Shown here: piece after piece, positions 20,801 through 30,300 of the stretch
How the letters are laid out: every line of letters starts with the position of its first letter
Position numbering within the stretch: position 1 is the stretch's first letter
NCBI RefSeq assembly: GCF_902806685.2
Contig: NC_048538.1
Location: forward strand, 16,368,001 to 16,432,000
Direction of reading: 5' to 3'
Length of the DNA stretch: 64,000 nt
DNA from: Maniola hyperantus
Lineage: Eukaryota > Arthropoda > Insecta > Lepidoptera > Nymphalidae
Translations under genes and position numbers: made by a program
The notes under the pieces: model-generated
The model's database searches: none
What the model saw: only the letters and a program-made list of their open reading frames with translations
Told to the model about the DNA's origin: nothing

Positions 20801-23035
20801 GATGATGATGTTCTAGACCTATGTCTATGTTTCGGTGTACATACCCAGCTTCAATTTGTTGGCGGCCTCCTCCGCGGTGGGGATGCGCAGCGTGGCGAAG
20901 CTCACGTTGAGCAGACAGTGCGACGTCCACTTGTCCTCGCCCACGCGCCGCACTTGCACCAGGGTGTCGTTCAACGGCATCACCAGTATACCTCCCACCT
21001 GGACCGGATCGTGAGTTTTGAAACCAGTGATATAAAGTGTGTGTTTTTTTTAACTGGGACAAAATGGGGAAATTCAAACAAGAAACTGTTTTAGGAACCA
21101 TTACATCTTTTCTTGTGACAACAATAGGGTCTTGGACTGCAGTAAAACAATTATGTGATTTTTTGTATAGTGGTAGTTTATGGGGCTACAAATGACAAGA
21201 TATGGGCATGCGAACAAAACTTTTCACGGTTTTGAAACCAAATAAATCAGCGCCACCTCTTAGATACTAATGAACGACCCGTTTGAAATCCAGATGTCAC
21301 TGAGGTTGCATTAGTGCTAAAGCACCAATGAGTCGGTGCCATTTAGTTTGTTCAAAAGCCCTGTCCATACAAAGTCATATATAAGTCAATGACTCTATTG
21401 TATTTTAAAGAGATAAAATCACTTACTTTAATGAGCTTCTTGAAATAGTTCTCGTACTGCTCGGGGCAGGCGGCGCCGCAATATACGCGGTCATATCCTG
21501 ACTGAAGCTGGTTCAGGCACAGCCCATTGCCTGAGTGACAATTCACAATATCATTGACTAGCCGATGCCCGCGACTTCGTCCGCGTGGAATTAGGTTTTT
21601 AAAAATCCTGTGGTAACTCTTTGATTAAAAAAGTAGCCTATGTCACTCTCCAGGTTTTTATCTACCCATGCAAAAAATCACGTCGCAACGGTGTAACAGA
21701 TTGACGTGATTTTTAGCTCAAACTACTGGATGGATCGGATTTGGCATGCAGATAGCCTATTATGATGTAGACATCCGCAGAAAGGGGTTTTTGAAAACTC
21801 AATCTCTAAAGGGGTAAAACCAGGGTTCGAAATTTGTGTAGTCCACGCAGACAAAGTGGCCGGCATAAGCTAGTGTAATATAAACTTACCGTTATAAAAC
21901 TTGGGTTCGCAGAAGTCAAAGTCATCCAATATACAACAGTTCTCAAAGAACAGTCTTATCTTCTTTGTAGCGTATTCCACAACTGCTGGGTGCACCTCCA
22001 CTCCGTGGCTGATACCCGCAGTGCCCAGGATCAGGCCTGCAAGGGTGCTGAGGTACCCTGTGCCTGAGCCAACGTTTAGGAAGGAGAGACCTGGTTTCAG
22101 CTCTAGCCCCTCCATCACCTCACTATCAAGTAATGAATTGCACTCAGAAATAGAACCATCATCATCACGATCAACCATCGTCGGCTCACTGCAGAGCACG
22201 GGTCTCCTCTGCAGTCATGCCAAGGGTTTGGCCATAGCCTACCACCCTGGCCATGTGCGGATTGGTAGACTTCACATACCTTTGCGGACATTATGGCAAA
22301 CTCTCAGGCATGCAGGTTTTCTCACGATGTTTTCCTTCACTGTTAAAGCAAGTGATATTTAATTACTTAAAACGCACAACTCCGAAAAGTTAGAGGTGCA
22401 TGCCCAGGATCGAACCCCCAACCTCCGATTAGAAGGTGGACAGCTTAGCACCAATAGAACCACATCAAATCTAAACCCATGGTACCCAAAAAAAAATATT
22501 CATATTTTAAGTATTATAACATTCTTAAAGTTTTTTAACTTTCGAGATTTCAAAAGATCCCCAACATCCAATCAAATAGTAATTAAATGCAACATGGAGG
22601 CAGGAATCAGCATCAACAAAATATCCATTCTGTCTTGGCCAATCCTCTGGGAAAGTTAAATAAAATGCCCATAAATTGTTTAAAACTGAGTTATACTGAG
22701 CTAGCTAATAGCTGAACAAAAGCACATAAAATAAGTTTTATAAAGTATAATAAAACTTAACGAATTCAACAACAAAAAAACAATTTGAAGCTGACTCGTG
22801 ATATAATGTTGAAACATCAGGTTTACCTATAGATACACGGCGAAGACAAGTGCAGCGGCCCATTTCTCCAGGCCGAGTCCTTGTAGGCCTCCACCCGCGC
22901 CTCCGGGGTCATGTACTCAGCGCGATCTAGCGCACGGAATACCCTCTCTACCTCCTTCGTGCGTATGTAGTTCCCACTCATCAAATTGTCTATCAACTCG
23001 TTGTTATCACACCCTGCGCTCACGGCGCCCCCCAT
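8609..23035 (-). CDS. Pcmtd1: PCMTD-type isoaspartate methyltransferase-domain protein (nine exons)
   Basis: Exons, in order of transcription: 23035-22827, 22122-21890, 21530-21427, 20998-20845, 19712-19542, 18755-17569, 16454-16253, 16156-16043 and 8826-8609. Phases agree throughout and give 863 residues; human PCMTD1 has 357. The start MGGAVSAG equals that of vertebrate PCMTD1 and fits N-myristoylation. Residues 70-147 hold the SAM-binding loop (NVGSGTGYLS). Exon 4 encodes VGGILVMPLNDTLVQVRRVG, also typical of the family. The C-terminal LPLPHALKK fits the Cul5 box (LP-hydrophobic-P) by which PCMTD proteins are thought to join elongin/cullin-5 ubiquitin ligases. Between the methyltransferase domain and that box lies a very long acidic, Asn/Arg-rich insertion. 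Exon 8 has been amplified 37-fold in the genome. An upstream in-frame ATG at 23071 is possible but not conserved. Confidence 0.9.
8857..9131. repeat. Inverted-repeat MITE in the last PCMTD intron
   Basis: The left end GGTGGGTCTACGCTAGACGA and the right end TCGCCTAGCGTAGACC are inverted copies, with CGAGCACGAGCGAA inside. It lies about 30 bp upstream (in transcription) of exon 9. Confidence 0.75.
9137..9423 (+). repeat. MITE, family F2
   Basis: It starts CAATGGTACTGATTATGAGC and contains GGTAAAACCCGTGATTTTAG; the end GGAATC abuts SINE S1 and lacks the usual GGTGCC. Other copies are at 26037, 45295, 54881 and 55174. Confidence 0.75.
9424..9678 (+). repeat. SINE S1, tRNA-derived
   Basis: The head AGCCTCAATAGCTCAACGGG carries an A box and GGTTCAAACCC a B box; ACTGAAAACC resembles a tRNA-Phe anticodon loop. 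The tail ends in A-rich sequence after ATTTAACATGG. Confidence 0.75.
9680..10321 (+). repeat. Repeat R1 interrupted by a Helitron-like element
   Basis: The R1 body (GTACAGGTAAAGCCCTTTCA, then CCCCACTTGGTATAG) stops at about 9816. A Helitron-like element runs to about 10124 (ending GCGGGCATCATCTAG), and R1 resumes with ATTTTTTTGTGATGTAACCA. The order of insertion is therefore clear. Confidence 0.65.
10322..11485. other. Last PCMTD intron, repeat fragments only
   Basis: It contains a fragment with GGCGGGTCACCTGATGTTAA (also at 19195), an S2 SINE fragment at about 10703-10826 and a sequence at 11065-11130 (GATGAACTTGCGCAGAAAT) that recurs near 51270. No exon is supported. Confidence 0.5.
11486..16156 (-). 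repeat. Exon-bearing minisatellite: 37 tandem copies of PCMTD exon 8
   Basis: The unit is 126 bp. There are 37 units plus an 11-base partial copy at 11486-11496; one unit lacks 2 bases at about 14883, and the sum fits the observed 4671 bp exactly. On the minus strand each unit is a 114-nt coding exon (GETTPSASSPDKTK...) followed by GTGAGTAGTTAG, the first 12 intron bases, with an in-frame stop. The copy at 16156-16043 has a good acceptor (TTTTATTGTTCAG); the others have only TAG before the exon and no pyrimidine tract. Copies differ by a few point changes that occur in mosaic order. A GGGAGACCACG block begins the exon and is also the partial copy at the far end. Confidence 0.95.
16043..16156 (-). 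CDS. Pcmtd1: PCMTD exon 8 (first of 37 genomic copies)
   Basis: The acceptor ATTTTATTGTTCAG is the only one in the array with a pyrimidine-rich tract. The exon is 114 nt, phase 1 in and out, and encodes a Ser/Asp/Glu-rich segment (SPDKTKSENSDTESHLHSDC). The donor is GAAG|GTGAGT at 16042. The remaining 36 copies then form part of a 7.2 kb intron. Confidence 0.8.
16253..16454 (-). CDS. Pcmtd1: PCMTD exon 7
   Basis: The acceptor is TTGCAG and the donor ATAG|GTGAGT, phase 0 in and phase 1 out. It encodes DSNSVPPCSDLPGMPSEVEI and later SNSKPKRQKLDSGIG. KPKRQK is a candidate basic nuclear-localisation motif. Confidence 0.8.
16508..16990 (-). repeat. Two Helitron-like elements in PCMTD intron 6
   Basis: At 16508-16700 a variant begins CTAGCTGACCCGGCGAACTT. 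At 16770-16990 the common form begins CTAGCTGATGCCTGCGACTT and ends TTCACATTTATAATA. Both are in minus orientation. Confidence 0.7.
17374..17549 (-). repeat. SINE S1, minus strand
   Basis: Its tRNA-like head (complement of TTGAGCTATTGAGGCTC) lies at 17530-17549, 19 bp inside the intron from the exon 6 donor; the A-tail complement is near 17374-17390. Confidence 0.75.
17569..18755 (-). CDS. Pcmtd1: PCMTD exon 6: long acidic and Asn/Asp/Arg-repeat exon
   Basis: The acceptor is ATTTCACAG and the donor AAGTCAG|GTAAGT; 1187 nt, phase 1 in, 0 out, about residues 291-686. It begins EGLNVLHDLDGENGGNEMNA, then a Ser run and SEDEDEDNPGPDNDG, then about 13 decapeptide-like repeats of the DNRNQNNDRQ type, an acidic region and a Ser/Thr-rich end. 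Vertebrate PCMTD1 has only a short acidic stretch here. Antisense frames across this exon are by-products of its repeats. Confidence 0.88.
18170..18570 (-). repeat. Coding minisatellite, about 13 units of 30 bp
   Basis: The plus-strand unit is near GGCGATCATTATTTTGGTTG plus CGGTTATCCT. It encodes ten-residue repeats (DNRNQNNDRQ and variants with VNRNPDN, LDNSNQN). Units are diverged, so the array is older than the exon 8 array. Confidence 0.8.
18795..19150 (+). repeat. Repeat R1 in PCMTD intron 5
   Basis: It opens AGACCAAGTGCGAGTCAGGC, includes AGGGTTCCGTACTACAGTCG and ends in (CAGA)n after GTAGGTTTCTTGA. Confidence 0.7.
19314..19465. repeat. MITE, family F4
   Basis: AAGTCCCGCAAATTGCTAAT at the left is inverted at the right (AGCAATTTACGGG). 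The middle has TGACGTCA motifs on both sides. Copies are at 26778 and 38058. Confidence 0.7.
19542..19712 (-). CDS. Pcmtd1: PCMTD exon 5
   Basis: The acceptor is CTCATTGCAG and the donor GTCG|GTGAGT, phase 1 in and out. It encodes DEQAPVRLMYLARAAIRESM, matching the family helix that follows the methyltransferase fold and that may serve as the BC-box region, then a Pro-rich linker and PRRICIPLETGDAV. Confidence 0.85.
20205..20378. repeat. MITE, family F3
   Basis: CAGTACGCGGCAGAAAATAA and AATGTACATCGACCTTTAGA at the left; the mirror image (GGTCGACGTACATTATTTTC, TGCCGCGTA) at the right. Further copies are at 36796, 46376, 46904, 49366 and 50693. Confidence 0.8.
20604..20771 (-). repeat. MITE, family F7, in PCMTD intron 4
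   Basis: It holds TTGTTGCAACAATGGATTGT and GCGATCGTGACATTGTAGCT. Related copies are at 23422, 52445 and 62961. Confidence 0.65.
20845..20998 (-). CDS. Pcmtd1: PCMTD exon 4: end of methyltransferase fold
   Basis: The acceptor is GGTCCAG and the donor CTGG|GTATGT, phase 0 in, 1 out. It encodes VGGILVMPLNDTLVQVRRVG and HCLLNVSFATLRIP, closely matching the vertebrate VGGILVMP...VSFA block. Confidence 0.92.
21427..21530 (-). CDS. Pcmtd1: PCMTD exon 3
   Basis: The chosen acceptor is TTGTCACTCAG before 21530: it yields a stretch of the same length as vertebrate PCMTD1 up to YDRVYCGA. An upstream alternative AG at the Helitron terminus (exon start 21557) would add nine in-frame residues. The donor is AAA|GTAAGT. 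It ends YENYFKKLIK, phase 0. Confidence 0.88.
21558..21873. repeat. Two Helitron-like elements filling PCMTD intron 2
   Basis: 21558-21710 is a minus-orientation copy (CTAGCCGATGCCCGCGACTT...). From about 21715 to 21873 a plus-orientation copy ends GGCCGGCATAAGCTAG. Only 16 bp (donor side) and 27 bp (acceptor side) of the 359-bp intron are outside them. Confidence 0.8.
21890..22122 (-). CDS. Pcmtd1: PCMTD exon 2: SAM-binding core
   Basis: The acceptor is CTTGATAG and the donor AACG|GTAAGT. It encodes SEVMEGLELKPGLSFLNVGS then GTGYLSTLAGLILG, the class I methyltransferase glycine loop, and HGVEVHPAVVEYA with the acidic residue after the second strand. Phase 2 in, 1 out. Confidence 0.95.
22156..22462 (-). 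repeat. SINE S2, minus strand, in PCMTD intron 1
   Basis: (CAT)n near 22156 is the complement of the ATG-repeat tail. The tRNA-like head is at 22420-22462 (B box complement GGATCGAACCCCCAACCTCC). Confidence 0.75.
22827..23035 (-). CDS. Pcmtd1: PCMTD exon 1 with start codon
   Basis: It begins MGGAVSAGCDNNELIDNLMS and continues IRTKEVERVFRALDRAEYMT and HLSSPCIY; each matches vertebrate PCMTD1 at the same spacing. Gly2 with Ser6 fits an N-myristoylation site. The donor is TATAG|GTAAAC, phase 2. Confidence 0.95.
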
Positions 23036-23421
23036 TTTGCTTCTTAAATCGGTTTGCCCCTCTTGCCCCAAAAACTATGTACTTATACCCTCAAATAATG
23101 GGATTTGTGACGTCACAGTTGTTTTTCAATGTATCTTTTTTAAAACACCAACCATTTCGTATTGTGCTAGTGTAGAAGATGTTCTCCAAATATTCCCTGA
23201 CCATTTAGCCTTTTATTATGGCTTAATTAGGTAAAATGCAGTGAACGAAATGGACTTATCTTGAATAATCTTGAGACACGAAAATTCGTAAACAGAAAAT
23301 GGAAAATATTTTCACTTTGACGTTTAACAATTGACAGCACCAACGAGGTTGACATGAGATGAGATTGACGATTGACCAAAGAAATTGTATTCTTCTTGTT
23401 CCCTGCGCGATTGCGGGAGAA

Positions 23422-23581
23422 TGACAGCTACAATATCACGATCGCAATCATCACTGATTGGTTAACGCTCGCTCACTATTGGCTACAGTGCATTGTTGCA
23501 ACAAGAATCGCACAAATTCAGCCAATCAGAACAATTGAGATTGTAATAATGATTGATGCAGGTTTTAGACAATCAGCCTAC
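23422..23581 (+). repeat. MITE, family F7
   Basis: It opens GACAGCTACAATATCACGAT, carries GGCTACAGTGCATTGTTGCA and AATTCAGCCAATCAGAACAA, and ends GATGCAGGTTTTAGACAATC. Confidence 0.7.
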
Positions 23582-23653
23582 TGAAAAAGACGGAGATAAC
23601 AATAAATGACGGAGATAAGTGTGACTCGTATTCTAGGTCCATGACTACGTAGG

Positions 23654-23726
23654 ATCTCATAACCACCTCATAACCGTAAGAATCAATTTTCGATTGATAC
23701 TTACGGTTATGAGGTGGTTATGAGAT
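23654..23726. repeat. Perfect palindrome, 27 bp arms
   Basis: The arm ATCTCATAACCACCTCATAA(CCGTAAG) at 23654-23680 is exactly inverted at 23700-23726, with a 19-base loop. It is about 460 bp upstream of the RNF185 start codon. Confidence 0.85.
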
Positions 23727-24184
23727 AACCAACCAAAGATACTGGCTGCACTTTAAAAATCCAGATGATTCTAATATACCTAGTCTTTCATAGAACACTA
23801 TTACAAAAACGTAGTGATTATATTCTCTTTGACTATTACTTTGCTTGTACTCTTTGGCAAAGAGTATATCTCTTTGGTGTCTAATTTTTTGTGGTCGACG
23901 TAAAACTCTACGGTTTGTAATAATTTTTTCCAATTTTCCATGTTTCCTCAAAAAATCCTCACGTTGGTAAATTAACACAGTAATAACTGAGCGTATTCCT
24001 CTTAAAAAAATCAATCGTGATTCGTGCTCTTTATCATTAGGTAATTGGATTAGAATTAAATTAAAACGATCAGTCTACTGTCGTCGTAGTGTATGTTCTG
24101 TTTGTGTCGTTGTGTTGTGGAAAAGCTTGGAAAATAGTTCTGTGAGTGACGTAATATCGAAAAAAGTTGTGTTATTGACGAGTA

Positions 24185-24339
24185 ATGGCAGAGACGAGTG
24201 AAGCACAGCCCAGCGCTTCGGCGCCCGGCGGCGATGCTGGGGGCGAGGAGGAGAAACGAGACGAGCGGATGCTCGAGTGCAACATCTGCCTCGACACGGC
24301 TCGCGATGCCGTCGTCAGTATGTGTGGACATCTTTTCTG
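24185..24339 (+). CDS. RNF185: RNF185 exon 1
   Basis: ATG at 24185-24187; it encodes MAETSEAQPSASAPGGDAGG and the first RING half through CGHLF and two bases of Cys52. The donor is TTCTG|GTGAGA. Confidence 0.93.
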
Positions 24340-27300
24340 GTGAGATTTACCATGATTTACGTCCATACAAAACCCAAGATAAGCTGTTGCAGCTCCTAAG
24401 CTGCTGATGTTGGTACTAAACAAAATGGAGTCAGATGTTAAGCAAGTACCTACCAAATAATTTTCACATCAAAATGTTAAAAGCATGTCTTCTGAGCTAC
24501 TTACCAGTAACTTAAGCTCTATAAATTCATACATGCATTATTGTGATCATGACCAACCCATGACTGGCCCACTACTGAACATGCGTCTCCTCTCTGAATA
24601 AGAAGGGCTTAAGCCATAGGCCACCATGCTGGCCAAGTTCAAGCTTCAGTCATAGTATGGTTCCATGGAATATATTCCATAACCATAATTCCGTCCATGT
24701 TGGTAACAAATGTTCCGTAATCGGCTACTAAATAAGATTTATACTTCGTTTTTAGTAGCTGGTTATTAATCAAGAATGTTTTATTTATATTACAACGGAA
24801 TACGATAAAAATTACGTGCTTTCGTAACTGGTTAGAGATAGTAATCAAGAATATTTTATTTGGGCTTATAACGGAATATAAGATTAATGTATTTTTGGGA
24901 CGTATACCACGAAACGACGTAATTTTAATCTTATAACATCAAACAAAATCAATTAATAACCAGTTACGAAAAGATAAAGTATAAATCTTATTTCATAGTT
25001 GGTTATGAAACATTGGTTACCAACTTGGACGGAACTGATATTGTGAAATGGTATCACCATACAAATAATACCCGGCTTGTTGGGAGGCTCTTCTCAGACC
25101 AGGTTGCATTTGGAACCCCTGTAGCTTTATCAGTACCCTTATTATAAATGCGAATGTGTGTTTGTTTGTTGGTTTTTCCTTCAATCACGTCGCAACGGAG
25201 CAACGGATCGACGTGATTTTTTGTATGGGTATAGATAAAGACCTGGAGAGTGACATACAGGCTACTTTTTATCCCAGAAAATCAAAGAGTTCCCACAGGA
25301 TTTAAAAAAAAAACTTAATTCCACGCGAACAAAGTTGCGGGCATCTGCTAGTTATTCATAATACACACATCAGTGTTAGACACAATAACAAGTATGTTTC
25401 CTCCAGCTGGCCGTGCCTACACCAGTGGTTAGAGACGAGACCCAGTCGGCAAGTGTGTCCAGTGTGCAAGGCAGCTATCAGCAGGGAGAAGGTCATACCA
25501 CTTTACGGCAGAGGCAACACTAAACAAGAGGACCCAAGAAATAAGGTGAGATACTGTACACACAGAGCCTCAATAGCTCAACCGGTATAGGAGTGGACTG
25601 AAAACCGAAAGGTCGACGGTTCAAATCCCGCCCGTTGCACTATTGTCGTACCTACTCCTAGCACAAGCCTGACGCTTAATTGGAGAGGAAAGGGGAACAT
25701 TACTCATTTAATATGGCTAATATTCTTATTTAAAAAAAAAAAAAAAAAAAAAAAACACCGGTAACATTGTTATAGTAGCAGGTAACATTGTTATAGTAGC
25801 TGGTAACATTGTTATAGTAGCAGGTAACATTGTTATAGTAGCTGGTAACATTGTTATAGTAGCTGGTAACATTGTTATAGTAGCAGGTAACATTGTTATA
25901 GTAGCTGGTAACATTGTTATAGTAGCTGGTAACATTGTTATAGTAGCAGGTAACATTGTTATAGTAGCAGGTAACATTGTTATAGTAGCTGGTAACATTG
26001 TTATAGTAGCAGGTAACATTGTTATAGTAGCAGGTAATATTGGTGCCGATTCTGTTATCTTTCTCTAAACTAAATTTAGAGTATCTGCATCTTTTTCCTT
26101 TTAATATTGCTAAAACGGGACAGAACATGAATTTTACATTTGAAGATTCTAAATTTTAGTGCACACTACAAATTTAAACAGTAGGCTCGCAACTGGCAGC
26201 AGCATGCGGTTTGACGGCTCTAAATTAAATTTAAAACTGTTAAACTGTGTCTGTCCTTTCATATTACATTAGTAAGAAGAGGATGCGAATACTCTACAAT
26301 TTAGGTGTGCCCAGAATCAGTACCATTGTTATAGTAGCAGTAATATTTATTATCCTTCACTTTAAATCTTGATCTATGCTCAACCATGAACTATATTTCA
26401 ATGACAGATTATAAATAAATGGTTTTATTGTCATAATAATAGTTAATGTACGTGTGATGTTTGAACTGAACTTTAATGATTTAATACTTATTAATCAGTA
26501 CCCATATTATAAATGTGAAAGTGTGTTTGTTTGTTGGTTTGTTGGTTTATTGGTTTGTTGGTTTGTCCTTCAATCACGTCGCAACAGAGCAACGGATCGA
26601 CGTGATTTTATGCATGGCTATAGTTAAAGCAGATCTTCAGAGAGTGACATAGGCTACTTTTTATCCCGGAAAATCAAAGAGTTCCGACGGGATTTTTAAA
26701 AAATCTAACTCCACGCGGACAAAGTCGCGGGCATCAGCTAGTAAGTAATAATAGTCAGATTCGGATTGCGTTAAATATAAGTCCCGCAAATTGCTATTGC
26801 ACTGGAACCATGTCTCATTAACATCGAAATGACGTCATTTGACTATATTTAAGTAAAAATATACTATCGGCTCGAAACTTCAGTTTAGTGCTAACGTCAC
26901 TAAAATGGCGGCCACGCGCACTAGCAATTTGCGGGACTTATAGCATCGATCGTTATTGATGGCGAAAATAATACCTATTTGTATATAAATAACTAGCTTA
27001 TGCTCGCGACTTCGTCCGCGTGGACTACACAAATTTCAAACCCTTATTTTTGAAAATTCTTTCTTAGCGGATGCCTAGGTCATAATAGCTATCTGCATGC
27101 CAAATTTCAGCCCGATCCGTTCAGTAGTTTAAGCTGTGCTGTGTTGATAGATCAGTCAGTCACCTTTTTCTTTTATATATTTAGACTAGCTGATACCCGC
27201 GACTTCGTCCGCGTGGAATTAGGTTTTTAAAAATCCCGTGGGAACTCTTTGATTTTTCGGAATAAAAAGTAGCCTATGTCGCTCTCCAGGTCTTTATCTA

Positions 27301-30300
27301 TACCCATGCGAAAAAATCACGTCAATCCGTTGCACCGTTGCGACGTGATTAAAGGACAAACCAACAATTCAACTATTAAACACACTTTCGCATTTATAAT
27401 AAGGGTACTGATTCATGGAATAAATTACGTATGAACTGACCCATTCAATTGTCAAGGGCCTAGATATTGTATTCGAAATTTCGAAACGTAGCAAACACGT
27501 GCATCACTCTTCCGATAATTTCGTCGTAGTTGATTTTTACGCATGATTAAATGATAAGTTTTAAATGTCGTAGCGAATACACCTACACCTATATACACCT
27601 TGTCATTTAATTATGAGTAAATAGTGCGTAAATCAGGCTTAGTCAAGCTATTTGATGCCCTGTATATATAAAATTTAAAGTCCTGGCTGATTGACTTCTT
27701 ATATATCAACGCACAGTCAACCCGCTGGTCCTATAACATGAAATTTGGAGGGTGTATTCTTTGAAAAGAGTAGGAATCAAATCAAATCAAATTTCTTTAT
27801 TGCGAATATGGGTAAACAGTGGAGATGTTACAAAAACATGAAGGTACAGACAAATTCTGCCTATTATAGCATGCAATACATCTATAGATATTATAAGTCA
27901 ACTCAACTTAATGTGCCAACATTTCATTGATAGAATAAAAACATTTATCTATTAGCCACTTTAAGGCAGCTCAGTTCGGTGCTTTCTCCATACAAACGTA
28001 GGAGGGAAAATACAACAATATTCGATATTGTACGCACAAAACTAAGAATTATATCGATTTATCTCGTCAATGTGGCTAATTCTCTTGTACGCAGTCTCTA
28101 AACTAAATTAAAATAACACGTCTAAATCTATTACTATCTCTTTCAAAAAGTTGCTTACGGAAAAGGATAGCACTAGATTTCGACCTGTCAATTTAGTTTA
28201 GTTTAGAGGTTGTGTACAAGAGAATCGGCCCCATTATCTAGGTTTATTGATATATAAAATATTGAAAAAAATATTGATTTAAAAGTTACGAGGCTCAAAA
28301 CATTCCTATTTTAACACTAAATTAATGACAACTTTGGGTGTAAATAAATAAGATTAGGGATATGAAAATTCTAAAACAATTTATCATTAGACGTTGTTTA
28401 TTTATTCATTAGTTGAAATAACTTTACTTTGCAAACATAAATTCAGCAGTTTGTTCTCAAAAATACTTTTCCTAAACCCTTTTCGCGCGCTTGATTTCAG
28501 TGAAAATCATCGTGCCTCTCAACTTTCTCATACAATGTCAAGTGAAAAGCAAACATGTTACCCACGTGCGCTGCCAATTTTGGTCGAGCGTCCTGCGTCA
28601 CCTTAAGAGATTTTATTGATTTCCACTAAGAAAGAATTTTTCGAAATCCCAGTGGGTTAAATGGTGGTTTGAAATTTATGTAGTCCACGCGGACGAAGTC
28701 GCGAGCATAAGCTAGTATTCGTATATAGGTATAACCCGTTTACTAAAAGATTGGACCTGACGTCGATTAACAATTTAAAAAAAATTAAAAACTCAACAAG
28801 TGGTCAAAAATTCGTAGTACATTCGTGTATCAGTGACAAAGAGGGAAACATACACGTACTACGAATTTTTGTATGCCCCTTGTTGAGTTTTTAATTTTTA
28901 ATCGACGCGACGCCAGGTCCAATCTTTTAGTAAACGTGTTGTATATTAATCAACGCGACAACCGAAGGAAGGACACTATGATAATTGAAAATACATTGTA
29001 TTGTACAGTTATATTTAGACGCCTCTTTACATTCGCTGCCACTGCATCGTAGCCTCCGCTATACGTTCTTATCGCACTTGTATGTTGGTTAATACTTATA
29101 CGGTAGATAAAGTAAACGTGACGTACAATACGTACCTACGCAAGTAGGTGTTTATTTCGCGAATCCTCCAAATATAAGTGTCATTGATCTCTGAGAGAGA
29201 GGTGTTTTAAGGAAATTACACTTATATTATAAACTAGATGATGCCCACGACTTCGTCCGCGTGGATTTAGGTTTTTAAAAATCCCATGGGAACTCTTTGA
29301 TTTTCCGGGATACAAAGCCTATTTCCTGACCAAATTTCGTCAAAATCGATTGAACGGATGGACCGTGAAAGGCTAGCAGACAGACAGATAGACAGACACA
29401 CTTTTACATTTATAATATTAAGTATGGATGCGAAAATGTAAATGTCTGTCTGCTAGCTTTTCACGGCCCAACAGTTTAACCGATTTTGATGAAATTTGGT
29501 ACAAAGTTAGCTTACATCCCGGGAAAGGACACAGGCTACTGTTACTGTGTCGGAGCTTGATATACCTACGGGTTTGGGTGCTTTGAGACAAATACCTACC
29601 TCATTGTTTGCATTGTTTCGCAGTTTCGAGTACGTTCATTTGTTTACATCATTTTAGTGTAGAGGTACTTTCTTTTTAACCGACTTCAAAAAAAGGAGGA
29701 GGTTCTCAATTCGTCGGAATTTTTTTTTTTTTTTTTTAATGTATGTTCCCCAATTATTGCTTTGCTGGAAGCTTCGGGGGGGGGGGGGGGGGGGGGGGGG
29801 GGTGTTAAACTACTTTTATCTTGGAAAATCAAAGAGCTCCCACCGGATTTTAAAAGACCTAAATTCACGCGTATGAAGTCGATGCTGATCTGATGAGATG
29901 ATAATCTGATTTGTTTGGTTGGGCAGGTGCCCCCGCGGCCGGCCGGGCAGCGCACGGAGCCCGAGAGCGCGGGCGGCTTCCCGGGCTTCGGCTTCGGCGA
30001 GGGCTTCCACATGTCCTTCGGCATCGGCGCCTTCCCCTTTGGCGTCTTCACCTCCACCTTCAACTTCGGCGACCCCAGGCCTAGCGCGGGTATGTCATCC
30101 ACCGTCCACTGTGACATGGGCCTATTCTCTAGCACCTACCACGCTCCCGCATCGACCCACTGCATGGGGTCGTCGGCCCATCGTGCCAGATGTCATCTCA
30201 CACTTCTCCTTTAACATTCTACCACAGAACTGCGACAAACCATGGACTTTGACATCCTGCTCGGTGATTCGCTACCTCAGTGTTCAACGATGAATCATAA

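Larger units (their letters stand above)
23036..24184. promoter_or_regulatory. Divergent spacer between PCMTD and RNF185
   Basis: It is 1,149 bp between two start codons facing away from each other, so both promoters must lie here or in 5' UTR introns. It holds an F7 MITE and a perfect 27-bp-arm palindrome. No convincing TATA box was identified. Confidence 0.6.

Noticed and set aside
21531..21557. Start of PCMTD exon 3 at the Helitron CTAG (21557)
   Set aside because: The site at 21530 gives the length seen in vertebrate PCMTD1; the other is kept only as an alternative.
23036..23071. PCMTD start at the upstream ATG (MGQEGQTDLRSK...)
   Set aside because: MGGAVSAG at 23035 is the conserved family start and the extra residues have no counterpart.
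25726..26128. Minus-strand frames of TIMLPAT or YYNNVTC repeats
   Set aside because: Produced by the 21 bp minisatellite and the poly(A) tail of a SINE.
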